This document shows, piece by piece, positions 53,283 through 61,655 of a stretch of 64,000 nt of DNA (position 1 is its first letter; each line of letters starts with the position of its first letter). The DNA comes from Spirosoma linguale DSM 74 (GTDB lineage Bacteria; Bacteroidota; Bacteroidia; Cytophagales; Spirosomataceae): NCBI GenBank assembly GCA_000024525.1, contig CP001769.1, forward strand, positions 2,218,001-2,282,000, given 5' to 3'. The notes beneath the pieces are model-generated. The model made no database searches. It was given only the letters and a program-made list of their open reading frames with translations, and was not told where the DNA came from. Both the position numbers and the translations under genes were made by a program.

Positions 53283-55172
53283 ATGTATCGCAAATTTTTA
53301 GGCGTATTGTTCGGCCTGCAGGTTTATGCGCTGAGCACGCTGGCGCAATCGAGTGAACTGCCGTATACAACGGTAAGCCTTCAGAATCTGGCTGATTTCA
53401 AACCAACCGGTTCTAACTGGAAGATCGTTGGCGATGTCTTCTACGACCTCAACAAAGAGGGTAAGGGGACAACTAAATCCGGAACGGGTGTGCTGGTCAA
53501 TGATCTGTCCGGAAAGAGTAAAGAGCAGCTCTTTACCAAACTGGAACACGGTGACCTGGAACTTGACCTCGACTTCATGATGGAAAAAGGGTCCAATTCG
53601 GGCATTTATCTTCAGGGTCGGTACGAAGTTCAGCTGTTCGATAGCTGGGGCGTTAAAGTGCCCAAATCGAGCGATTGCGGGGCTATTTATGAACGCTGGG
53701 ACGACAAACGCCCCAATGGACAGAAGGGTTACCAGGGGCACCCGCCAACCCAGAACGTCAGCAAGGCACCGGGGTTGTGGCAGCATTTTCATATCGTTTT
53801 TCGGGCTCCCCGTTTCAATCAGGCGGGCCAGAAAATAGCCAATGCACGCTTCCTGAAAGTGGTTATGAATGGGGTTACCGTTCAGGAGAACATCGAAGTG
53901 CTCGGACCAACGCGTTCGGCCGGTTTTCCGGACGAAAAACCCACCGGGCCGCTCATGATTCAGGGCGATCACGGGCCGGTGGCCTTTCGGAATATCCGCT
54001 ACAAAGCGTACGAAACAGAACTCGTTACGCTGTCGAACCTCAAACTAAGCGCCTACGAGGGTAAATTCAAATCGGTGAGCGAATTGGCGTTACTAACGCC
54101 GAAACGGGAAATGGCAATTGAGGTACTGGCGCATCAGGCATCCGGCAGCCGCGACAATTTTGCCGGTAAGATTGCGGGAACCATCCATATTCCCCGCGCT
54201 GGTGAATACGTGCTGTCGCTACAATTGCCCTGGATTCCGGCAGAGGTGAACAAAACGGTGCGCAACGGTGCCGGTGAGTTGACAATTGCTGGTAAAAAGA
54301 TTCTGTCTATCGATACGGAAGATGGGGGTAAGACATCGGCTAAAGTGAACATGCAGGCGGGCGATTTTCCGATTGAGCTGAGCTATTACAAGAATTTCGG
54401 TTTGTGGTACGCCCGTAGCAACGACATTACCCTGGCGGTAGAAGGCCCCGGTGTTCCCTACATGGCGCTCAACCAGATGATTCGGGCGGAGGAGCCCGTT
54501 GGCGAAATTTCATTGCTGGCAAAAGATGAACCCGTTATGCAGCGGGGATTCGTAAATCACCACGGCATAAAGCATACACATACAATTTCCGTTGGCGAAC
54601 CGGGGGCTGCCAACTACAGCGTCGACCTTCAAAAAGGGCAGTTCCTGCAAATCTGGCGGGGTGATTTTCTGGAAACGACCCCCATGTGGTACGGTCGTGG
54701 CGAAACGCAGCTGTCCGTTCCAATCGGCAGTGTAATCGAGCTTTCGGGCAAGCCATCACTAACTATGCTGGCCAATCAGAATGCCGTTTGGCCCGACTCT
54801 AATGCCACGTATACGAACCTGGGTTACGATGTCGATAAGAGTGGTCGACCGATTTTTAAGTACACCCTGAGTGGCGCTTCCGTTCGGGAGTCGTTTGCCG
54901 CCGAAGAGAATGGCCGGAAGCTGGCGCATTCGTTTACCATTACACCGGGAGCGACCGGCAACGGCGACCTCTGGTGTCTGGTCGCTGAAGGGGCCGACAT
55001 CCAGCAGCTGCCAAATGGCTTGTATGCCATAAACGATAAACAGTATTTTGTTGAACTGCCGGGAAAAGAAAAACCGCTTATTCGGAACACTGCCCGGAAC
55101 ACCAAAGAACTGCTGCTACCCATCAAATCGACCAATAATGTGGGCACGGCGAGTTACTCAATCATCTGGTAA
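53283..55172 (+). CDS. DUF1080 (3-keto-disaccharide hydrolase-like) secreted protein
   Basis: This 629-residue secreted protein has an N-terminal signal ending TLAQ and a DUF1080 domain over the first about 220 residues: LELDLDFMMEKGSNSGIYLQ and RFLKVVMNGVTVQENIEVLG. DUF1080 is a concanavalin-like fold; characterised members cleave 3-keto-glycosides. The remaining 380 residues form beta-rich domains I cannot name. The propeller-cupredoxin gene follows after 28 bp on the same strand, suggesting one operon. Confidence 0.88.
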   Translation: MYRKFLGVLFGLQVYALSTLAQSSELPYTTVSLQNLADFKPTGSNWKIVGDVFYDLNKEGKGTTKSGTGVLVNDLSGKSKEQLFTKLEHGDLELDLDFMMEKGSNSGIYLQGRYEVQLFDSWGVKVPKSSDCGAIYERWDDKRPNGQKGYQGHPPTQNVSKAPGLWQHFHIVFRAPRFNQAGQKIANARFLKVVMNGVTVQENIEVLGPTRSAGFPDEKPTGPLMIQGDHGPVAFRNIRYKAYETELVTLSNLKLSAYEGKFKSVSELALLTPKREMAIEVLAHQASGSRDNFAGKIAGTIHIPRAGEYVLSLQLPWIPAEVNKTVRNGAGELTIAGKKILSIDTEDGGKTSAKVNMQAGDFPIELSYYKNFGLWYARSNDITLAVEGPGVPYMALNQMIRAEEPVGEISLLAKDEPVMQRGFVNHHGIKHTHTISVGEPGAANYSVDLQKGQFLQIWRGDFLETTPMWYGRGETQLSVPIGSVIELSGKPSLTMLANQNAVWPDSNATYTNLGYDVDKSGRPIFKYTLSGASVRESFAAEENGRKLAHSFTITPGATGNGDLWCLVAEGADIQQLPNGLYAINDKQYFVELPGKEKPLIRNTARNTKELLLPIKSTNNVGTASYSIIW

Positions 55173-55200
55173 TCAGTCAACGTTTTGCGTGAACCTTCTT

Positions 55201-57369
55201 ATGAAACGTAATCAACCAACCATACATCATTTTGCCAGACTGGCCCTGTTGGCCGCTGGCCTTGCCTGGTTCAGCCAACCGGCTGCCTGGGCGCAGATTC
55301 AGTCCAAAACCGGGCTTCCCGTTAGTTCCAGTAGTAAACAACCGGCACCTGCCCCCAAAGGGCTGGCTAAAGTAGAAGCGGACCCCGAAAAAGAAGACGA
55401 TTTTTATAAACTCATTTCGCTGCCCGTTCCGGAAGATATTATTCTGGAAGTAGGAGGAATGGTGACCCTGCCCGATGGCAATCTGGCCGTTTGTACCCGC
55501 CGGGGCGAAGTCTGGATTGTTTCGAATCCCTACATCAGCGGCTCAGTCCGACCTACTTACAAGCGTTTTGCCTATGGCCTGCACGAGCCGCTGGGGCTGG
55601 CCTACAAGGATGGCGACATCTATGTAACCCAGCGCAGTGAAGTAACCCGCCTGCGCGATACCGACCAGGACGGACGGGCTGATTCGTACGATAAAATGTA
55701 CTCCTGGCCCTTATCGGGCAATTACCACGAGTACTCTTACGGGCCCACCTTCCTGCCCAACGGGAACATGCTGGTCACGCTGAACGTGGGCTGGAGCAAT
55801 AGCCTCGGGCATGGCGTAAGTCTGGTTCCCTGGCGCGGCTGGACGCTGGAAATTACCCCAGATGGCAAGATGATGCCGTTTGCGGCCGGGATGCGCTCAC
55901 CGGCGGGCTACGGTATGAATGCCGCCGGTGACTTTTTCTACACCGAAAACCAGGGCGATTGGGTTGGATCGGGACGTATTTCGCAGGTAGAGAAAGGCGA
56001 TTTTCTAGGTAATGCCGAGAGTTTGCGCTGGACAGGCCTGCCGGGTTCGCCCCTTACCATCAAGCCGCAGGACGTGCCCAATACCGGCGAACCGCTCTAT
56101 GATGTGGCCAAACAGTTTACGGCTCTGAAAGCTCCCGCCGTCTGGCTACCCCACGGTATTCTGGGTATTTCGACCTCGGGCATGCTGCTGGATAACACCA
56201 AAGGGGGCTTCGGCCCGTTCGAAAACCAACTATTCGTAGGCGATCAGGGACAGAGTATCGTATCCAGGGTTGATTTCGAGAAAGTTAAGGGTAAATACCA
56301 GGGCGTCGTCTTTCCATTCCGCGAAGGTTTCTCGTCGGGGGTGCTGCGGATGGTGTGGGGCCACGATGCGTCCATGTTTGTGGGCATGACAAGCCGTGGC
56401 TGGTCATCGACCGGGAAAGAACTGTTCAGTTTGCAGCGTGTCGTCTGGACGGGTAAGATGCCGTTCGAGATGAAAACGATTCATGCCATGCCTGATGGGT
56501 TTGAGATAGAGTTCACCTCGCCCGTCGATCAGGAGCTGGCCGCCGACCCCGCTTCGTACAAGATTACGGGCTTCAACTACAAATACCATGCTACCTACGG
56601 GAGTCCGGTAATCAATCGGGCGGGTTGCCCGATTCGGGGGGTTGTCGTCTCTAAAGATGGCCTAAAAGCCCGGCTGGTGGTTGATAGTCTGCGTTTGGGA
56701 TATATCCACGAGATCACCACCGCAGGTATTCGGTCAACCACGGGAAGGACGTTATTACACAACGTGGGGTATTATACGCTGAACAACATTCCCGATGGCG
56801 AAAAGCTGGCAGTTGCCGCTTTGCCCGCTAAACACGATCATGCAGGTATGATGACAGCCTCCACATCGGCGGCCCCACCGGTTGGTCGTAAAACCCCTGG
56901 TTCCAAAGCGGTACCGGCAAAACCAACTGGTGTAGTAAAGACAGCGGGCAAAGCCATGGTTAAGCGGGTTACGGAAATGCCTGCTTCCTGGGGCGAACCG
57001 GACTATACCATCAACATGGGTACCAAACCCGGTCTTAAATTCTCAACCGAGCAGTTTCAGGTAAAGGCCGGGAGCAAGGTGCGGGTTGTCTTCAATAACG
57101 AAGACGATATGCTTCATAACTTCGTGGTCGTGACACCCGGTTCAGCCGTCCAGGTGGGCGAACTGGCCATGAAACTCGGGCTGGAAGGGCAGGAGAAAAA
57201 TTACATCCCGCAAACGGATAAAGTGCTGTATCACACAAATCTGCTACAGCCCAACACCAATGAATCAATCTATTTTATTGCTCCTGAGAAACCCGGTGAT
57301 TACATGTACGAATGCTCCGTTCCGGGGCACTTTTACGTCATGCAGGGAACAATGAAAGTAGTTAAGTAG
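55201..57369 (+). CDS. Beta-propeller fused to auracyanin/plastocyanin-like blue-copper domain
   Basis: This secreted protein of about 722 residues starts at 55201 with the signal MKRNQPTIHHFARLALLAAG; a start at 55048 lies inside the upstream gene. Residues about 60-430 are a six-bladed propeller like PQQ-dependent sugar dehydrogenases (VTLPDGNLAVCTRRGEVW, GLHEPLGLAYKDGDIYVTQR). The C-terminal about 125 residues form a type I copper site: His in EDDMLHNFVVV, Cys in YECSVPGH, the next His, and Met in FYVMQGTM. Electron transfer from an oxidised sugar to copper is inferred. Confidence 0.9.
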   Translation: MKRNQPTIHHFARLALLAAGLAWFSQPAAWAQIQSKTGLPVSSSSKQPAPAPKGLAKVEADPEKEDDFYKLISLPVPEDIILEVGGMVTLPDGNLAVCTRRGEVWIVSNPYISGSVRPTYKRFAYGLHEPLGLAYKDGDIYVTQRSEVTRLRDTDQDGRADSYDKMYSWPLSGNYHEYSYGPTFLPNGNMLVTLNVGWSNSLGHGVSLVPWRGWTLEITPDGKMMPFAAGMRSPAGYGMNAAGDFFYTENQGDWVGSGRISQVEKGDFLGNAESLRWTGLPGSPLTIKPQDVPNTGEPLYDVAKQFTALKAPAVWLPHGILGISTSGMLLDNTKGGFGPFENQLFVGDQGQSIVSRVDFEKVKGKYQGVVFPFREGFSSGVLRMVWGHDASMFVGMTSRGWSSTGKELFSLQRVVWTGKMPFEMKTIHAMPDGFEIEFTSPVDQELAADPASYKITGFNYKYHATYGSPVINRAGCPIRGVVVSKDGLKARLVVDSLRLGYIHEITTAGIRSTTGRTLLHNVGYYTLNNIPDGEKLAVAALPAKHDHAGMMTASTSAAPPVGRKTPGSKAVPAKPTGVVKTAGKAMVKRVTEMPASWGEPDYTINMGTKPGLKFSTEQFQVKAGSKVRVVFNNEDDMLHNFVVVTPGSAVQVGELAMKLGLEGQEKNYIPQTDKVLYHTNLLQPNTNESIYFIAPEKPGDYMYECSVPGHFYVMQGTMKVVK

Positions 57370-57381
57370 TGATGGTTAATG

Positions 57382-57469
57382 AGTGATTAGATTGTACCTA
57401 CGGGCTTCAGCCTGTTTATAACAGTAATCTGAATTACGGGCTGAAGCCCGTAGGTACAACCTAATCACT
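57382..57469. repeat. Second copy of the GGGCTTCAGCCC inverted repeat
   Basis: 57382-57415 pairs with 57436-57469 (two mismatches), 20-base loop. Core and loop match the element at 25368-25472. The outer arms (AGTGATTAGATTGTA) differ from that copy but pair with each other. It lies between the convergent copper-protein and kinase genes. Confidence 0.85.
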
Positions 57470-57478
57470 TAATTTAAC

Positions 57479-58786
57479 TTAAGGCTTTGGCAGGTATACG
57501 CTGAACGTTGCTCCCTGTCCGGGCTGGCTGCTGGCGCTGATGGCACCGCCGTGATTGGCTACTACTTTCTCGCAGATCGCGAGGCCAATCCCCGTTCCGA
57601 CGTATTCGTTTTTGCCGTGTAATCGCTGGAATACCTGGAAAATCCGGTCAATGTACTTCTCATCAAAACCAATACCATTATCGCTTACGTCGATGCGATG
57701 GTAAGCGGCTGTCTGTCGGGTCGGCTTAACGAACGCTGGTAAGTCTTCGGTGGGTAGCAGCTTCGAGCTTACATGAATAACAGGACGTTCGCCGGGACGG
57801 CGGAATTTCAGCGCATTACTCACCAGGTTCTGAAACAATTGCTCCAGCTGTGACTGGTCACCCTGGATGTCAGGCAGCGGACTTAAGGTGATCATCGCAT
57901 TGGTTTCCTGAATGCGCAGATCTAAATCGGTCAGCACATTTTTAAAGACGGCCGACAGCGAAACGGGTGCAATGGTATCCTGTTGGGTAGAAATGCGGGA
58001 GAAACTCAGCAGATCGCGAATCAGCGTCGACATACGGCTCGCTGCTGACTGCATCCGTTCTAGGTAGTTAACCCCATCGCCCAACTGCCCGGCGTATCTG
58101 TTTTTGAGGAGGTCGCCAAACTGCTGAACTTTGCGGAGAGGTTCCTGCAAATCGTGACTGGCAACGTAAGCAAATTGCTGAAGGTTACTGTTGGAGCGGT
58201 TCAGCGCCTGATTGCTGATTTCGAGGGCAGTGTTCGTTTGGGCCAGTTCTTCATTTTTTATCTTTAACAGCTTTTGGGTTTCTTTCTGCGCTGTTAAATC
58301 CGTAAGAATCAGGCTTAGACAGTCTCCGCCGTCCAACTGCATGGGGGTTACCGATAAAAGACACGGTACGATCGTGTGGTTGATACTTTTAATGGATAGC
58401 TCCTCTTTCTTATTCCCTAACCAGCTTTCGTTGAAGAGAAGGTCGAATGCCGACTGCATATCGGGTGACACAAACTCTCTGAATCGTAAGCCAAATACTT
58501 TTGTCAACGGTAACTCAACCATAGTGGCAAAGGCTGAATTACTATACAGGATAAACCCTTCCCGGTTTAGGGTTACGGCCCCTTCATTCATGGTTTCGAT
58601 GAAGATCCGGTATGTATGGTCTGCCGTTTTAAGTGTATAGAGTTCGTGCCCTTCCGTTCCCTGAACAACAAGTGCGTCAATCTGACCGGTTCGGATGGCC
58701 TGAATTGTTTCGGTTGCTTCGTAAAGTTGCCAGCGTAGATTTTCATTTTCAGCCAGCAACTGTTCATATGGTTTGGCCCCGTTCAT
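57479..58786 (-). CDS. PAS-domain sensor histidine kinase of the Kai cluster
   Basis: This soluble kinase of about 435 residues has a coiled-coil start and a PAS domain (FIETMNEGAVTLNREGFILY). A helical region, a HisKA box (YVASHDLQEPLRKVQQFG) and an ATPase domain (NLVSNALKFRR, DNGIGFDEKY, GTGIGLAICEKVV) follow. No membrane segment is seen. The ATG at 58786 follows the kaiB stop after 5 bp; a TTG at 58795 would overlap it. It may receive timing or redox signals from KaiC/KaiB, as SasA does in cyanobacteria, but no regulator gene lies beside it. Confidence 0.9.
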   Translation of the reverse strand: MNGAKPYEQLLAENENLRWQLYEATETIQAIRTGQIDALVVQGTEGHELYTLKTADHTYRIFIETMNEGAVTLNREGFILYSNSAFATMVELPLTKVFGLRFREFVSPDMQSAFDLLFNESWLGNKKEELSIKSINHTIVPCLLSVTPMQLDGGDCLSLILTDLTAQKETQKLLKIKNEELAQTNTALEISNQALNRSNSNLQQFAYVASHDLQEPLRKVQQFGDLLKNRYAGQLGDGVNYLERMQSAASRMSTLIRDLLSFSRISTQQDTIAPVSLSAVFKNVLTDLDLRIQETNAMITLSPLPDIQGDQSQLEQLFQNLVSNALKFRRPGERPVIHVSSKLLPTEDLPAFVKPTRQTAAYHRIDVSDNGIGFDEKYIDRIFQVFQRLHGKNEYVGTGIGLAICEKVVANHGGAISASSQPGQGATFSVYLPKP

Positions 58787-58791
58787 CCTCC

Positions 58792-59112
58792 TCAATTAGT
58801 AATGCCTAAGCCCGATAAAACTTTTTTTGTGTCGGATAGATCGCCTATCAGTCTCCGCTCCGGTAGCGGTGAACGTTTGATCAGCAAGGGTAGAGCAATA
58901 AGCTGCTCCCGCTCAGCCAGCATTTTTTGCTGGTGAACATCAATGATTTCCAATGAGTATTTGCCAGGCAGATACTGTTCACAAATTTGCTTGATGTTTG
59001 CAATCGCCCGTACCGAGTTCAGGGAAATGCCGGTTACAAATAATTGTAAGACATAGTGCTGACCTTCGCTGTTGGGATCAGTGCTCTCCTGGGTTGGTGA
59101 TTGATCGATCAT
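58792..59112 (-). CDS. kaiB: KaiB-like protein (second copy)
   Basis: This 106-residue KaiB/thioredoxin-like protein reads YVLQLFVTGISLNSVRAIAN, YSLEIIDVHQQKMLAEREQL and LPLLIKRSPLPERRLIGDLS. KaiB in cyanobacteria changes fold to bind KaiC. It starts directly after the first kaiB stop and is followed by the kinase gene within 5 bp. The KaiB-like plus kinase pair resembles a split SasA, whose N-terminus is KaiB-like. It may be a paralog with a different role. Confidence 0.9.
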   Translation of the reverse strand: MIDQSPTQESTDPNSEGQHYVLQLFVTGISLNSVRAIANIKQICEQYLPGKYSLEIIDVHQQKMLAEREQLIALPLLIKRSPLPERRLIGDLSDTKKVLSGLGITN

Positions 59113-59406
59113 TTACTTAATTGCCGGGCGAATATTCAAACCTACCAGCACTTTCTCCTCATTCGATAAGTCGCCGATGATCTTACGAATAGGCTCAGGT
59201 ACTTTTTTAACCAGCGTTGGTACTGCAAATATCTGATCGCCTTCTGCCAGTTGTGGTTTTACCAGCAGGTCAATGACTTCAATAGCGTATTTGCCTTTTA
59301 AATGCTCTTCACAATACTTTTTCAAGTTCGAGAGCGCCATTTTGGATTTAGGTGTGTTACCAGCAATGTAGAGTCGTAACTCCCAGTTTTCTTCGTTCGT
59401 TTCCAT
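59113..59406 (-). CDS. kaiB: KaiB-like protein (first copy)
   Basis: This 97-residue protein has the KaiB pattern ([59 protein letters not shown]), close to cyanobacterial KaiB in length and motif spacing. It follows kaiC by about 140 bp on the same strand and precedes the second kaiB with no spacer. Together the copies could both bind KaiC, or one may have become a kinase adaptor. Confidence 0.93.
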   Translation of the reverse strand: METNEENWELRLYIAGNTPKSKMALSNLKKYCEEHLKGKYAIEVIDLLVKPQLAEGDQIFAVPTLVKKVPEPIRKIIGDLSNEEKVLVGLNIRPAIK

Positions 59407-59547
59407 TCATCAAGTGTGTAATCAAACGTTATTAGGCCATTGATTAGTCGATGGATCGCCAAAGTGATGATTGACGTGTAGCCGTTTATCCAATGGCGTG
59501 AATAACCTTATGTCCTAATAACCAGTACTTACGTAGCCAGGGCCGAG

Positions 59548-61257
59548 TTATTCGTTATGACGGCTACGGGTCATCTGTTCCCGGTTTTTCTCCATCACTT
59601 CTTTTCGTAATTCATCCTCAATGTACGTTTTATTCAACTCATCCTGAACAGACTCAAATTCTTCTTTCAGACTGGCAATTTTCGATTCGAGTATCAGCTT
59701 CTTACGCTCAATTTCGCGGTCTTTCCGGTTGGTCGCATACTCCCGTAAAACAATGCCCGTTTCTTCGAGAAGTTGCTGCGCTTCCCGGGCAGAACCCGTA
59801 AGCACGCCCTCTGAGCCAAGGTAAACATCAACCAGATCAAGGCCTTTGTCGGTTATGATAAACTCCCGGACCTGATTGGAGTGTTTCATTCCCCGCGACT
59901 TCATCACGTACAGCCCGCGATTCCGTTCGCCGTTGAATTCAATATCTTTCACCAGTAACCAGGCGTCTACCAGCGATGAAACGCCCTCGTCGGTCTGCTC
60001 ATTAATAACGTTGTTGAGTGTCAGGGCCGTAAACAGAACCGTAATCTGCTCCGCCTGTAAGAAGTCGATTAGCCGAATCAGCATCGACTTCACATCACTG
60101 ACCGATCCAACGGTAATCAGGTTGGTGATCGGGTCCAGAATGACGACCGATGGCTTAAACTCTTTAATTTGTTTATGAATAGCCACCAGGTGCATCTCAA
60201 GCCCGTTCAAGGTAGGGCGCGACGCCTGGAACTTCAGTAAGCCTTTATCAATATGCGTTTGAAGGTCGAAACCAATCGAGCGCATGTTGCGGATGATCTG
60301 AAATGATGACTCTTCAAAAGCAAAATAAATGCAGCGTTCATTCCGGAGGCAGGCTTCGTTGGCAAAGCTGGCCGCAATACTTGTTTTACCAGTACCGGCA
60401 GTGCCTGAAATCAGAATGCTACTGCCCTTGAAAAATCCCTGCCCGTCCAGCATCTTATCCAGAGCCGGAATTCCGGACGACACCCGCTCCGACGACACCG
60501 GATGATCGAGTGTCAGGGAGGTAACAGGCAATACGGAAATCCCTTTCTCATTGATCAGGAAAGGGTATTCATTCGTACCATGCATAGACCCCCGGTATTT
60601 GACAATACGCAGCAGCCGTGTCGAAATCTGGTTATTGACCCGGTGGTCGAGTAGAATAACACAATCGGATACATATTCCTCCAGCCCGTGGCGGGTTAAG
60701 GTGCCGTCACCACGTTCGCCGGTAATGATAGTCGTAACTTTACGCGCTTTAAGCCACTCGAAAAGCCGCCTTAACTCCGCCCGAAGAATCCCCTGGTTTG
60801 ACAGACCGGAAAACAGATTCTCTATTGTATCCAGCACGACCCGTTTGGCACCAATCTGGTCTATGGCATAGCCTAGCCGGATAAATAGCCCATCAAGGTC
60901 ATACTCGCCCGTTTCTTCAATTTCACTTCGTTCAATGTGAACGTGATCCAGCTTGATGAGTTTATCTTTTTGGAGCTGATTCAGGTCAAACCCCAGCGAG
61001 GCTACGTTTTGGGCCAGCTCTTCCGATTTCTCTTCAAAAGCCATAAAGACCCCCGGTTCGTTAAACTCCAGGGCGCCCCGCACGATGAACTCAATGGAAA
61101 AAAGCGTTTTACCGCAGCCAGCGCTACCGCAAATCAATGTTGGACGGCCTTTCGGTAGCCCCCCTTTGGTAATTTCATCCAATCCTGTAATGCCGGTAAG
61201 CGTTTTGGGGAGGGATGATAAATAAGAATTTGGCGTGTTAGCTGTCTCTAAACTCAT
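59548..61257 (-). CDS. kaiC: KaiC-like circadian-clock-family ATPase
   Basis: This double-RecA ATPase has 569 residues. CI has Walker A GSAGCGKT (44-51) and catalytic Glu pair in FEE (74-76). CII has GTAGTGKT (285-292) and FEE (314-316). The region equivalent to cyanobacterial phosphosites Ser431/Thr432 reads DEGVSSLVD here, so Ser427-Ser428 could be phosphorylated. The last about 75 residues form a charged coiled coil beyond the core, unlike short cyanobacterial KaiC tails. No kaiA is visible. A timing or stress-adaptation role is possible; true circadian oscillation is not implied. Confidence 0.95.
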   Translation of the reverse strand: MSLETANTPNSYLSSLPKTLTGITGLDEITKGGLPKGRPTLICGSAGCGKTLFSIEFIVRGALEFNEPGVFMAFEEKSEELAQNVASLGFDLNQLQKDKLIKLDHVHIERSEIEETGEYDLDGLFIRLGYAIDQIGAKRVVLDTIENLFSGLSNQGILRAELRRLFEWLKARKVTTIITGERGDGTLTRHGLEEYVSDCVILLDHRVNNQISTRLLRIVKYRGSMHGTNEYPFLINEKGISVLPVTSLTLDHPVSSERVSSGIPALDKMLDGQGFFKGSSILISGTAGTGKTSIAASFANEACLRNERCIYFAFEESSFQIIRNMRSIGFDLQTHIDKGLLKFQASRPTLNGLEMHLVAIHKQIKEFKPSVVILDPITNLITVGSVSDVKSMLIRLIDFLQAEQITVLFTALTLNNVINEQTDEGVSSLVDAWLLVKDIEFNGERNRGLYVMKSRGMKHSNQVREFIITDKGLDLVDVYLGSEGVLTGSAREAQQLLEETGIVLREYATNRKDREIERKKLILESKIASLKEEFESVQDELNKTYIEDELRKEVMEKNREQMTRSRHNE

Positions 61258-61568
61258 TTACGTACAAAAAGGATGAACAACTTTTACTCTTGACTCAGTA
61301 GAAAAATTATCCGAACCTGACAAATGATAGGCTTATAACTCTACGCTTCGACAATCTCGTATCTTATTTATCTAATAACATACGGGACCAAACAAATCAG
61401 TATATATACTATTAAATGTACTGAATAGTTTGAAGATTCGGTTAGAACGAATGGGGTTACAGGTAAAATGTACCGGTTTATACTATTAAAATAGTTAAGC
61501 TATATTTCAACTAGATTAAATAATTGAACATCAGCTTACCGATGTGGCCTGGTGGTACAATTAATACG
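61258..61568. other. AT-rich upstream region of the Kai operon
   Basis: About 310 bp between the kaiC start and the DUF4270 terminator hairpin. It is AT-rich with no ORF I can support and should hold the Kai operon promoter. No clear operator is visible. Confidence 0.6.
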
Positions 61569-61625
61569 TAAATCAGCGAGCGTTTGATAGTAGCTCATGG
61601 CTACTATCAAACGCTCGCTGATTTA
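61569..61625 (-). terminator. Perfect 26-bp hairpin terminator
   Basis: 61569-61594 (TAAATCAGCGAGCGTTTGAT and on) is perfectly complementary to 61600-61625 around a 5-base loop. It lies 30 bp beyond the DUF4270 stop. Confidence 0.75.
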
Positions 61626-61655
61626 AGACGCCAGAAAAATCTAAAATTGACCGAT

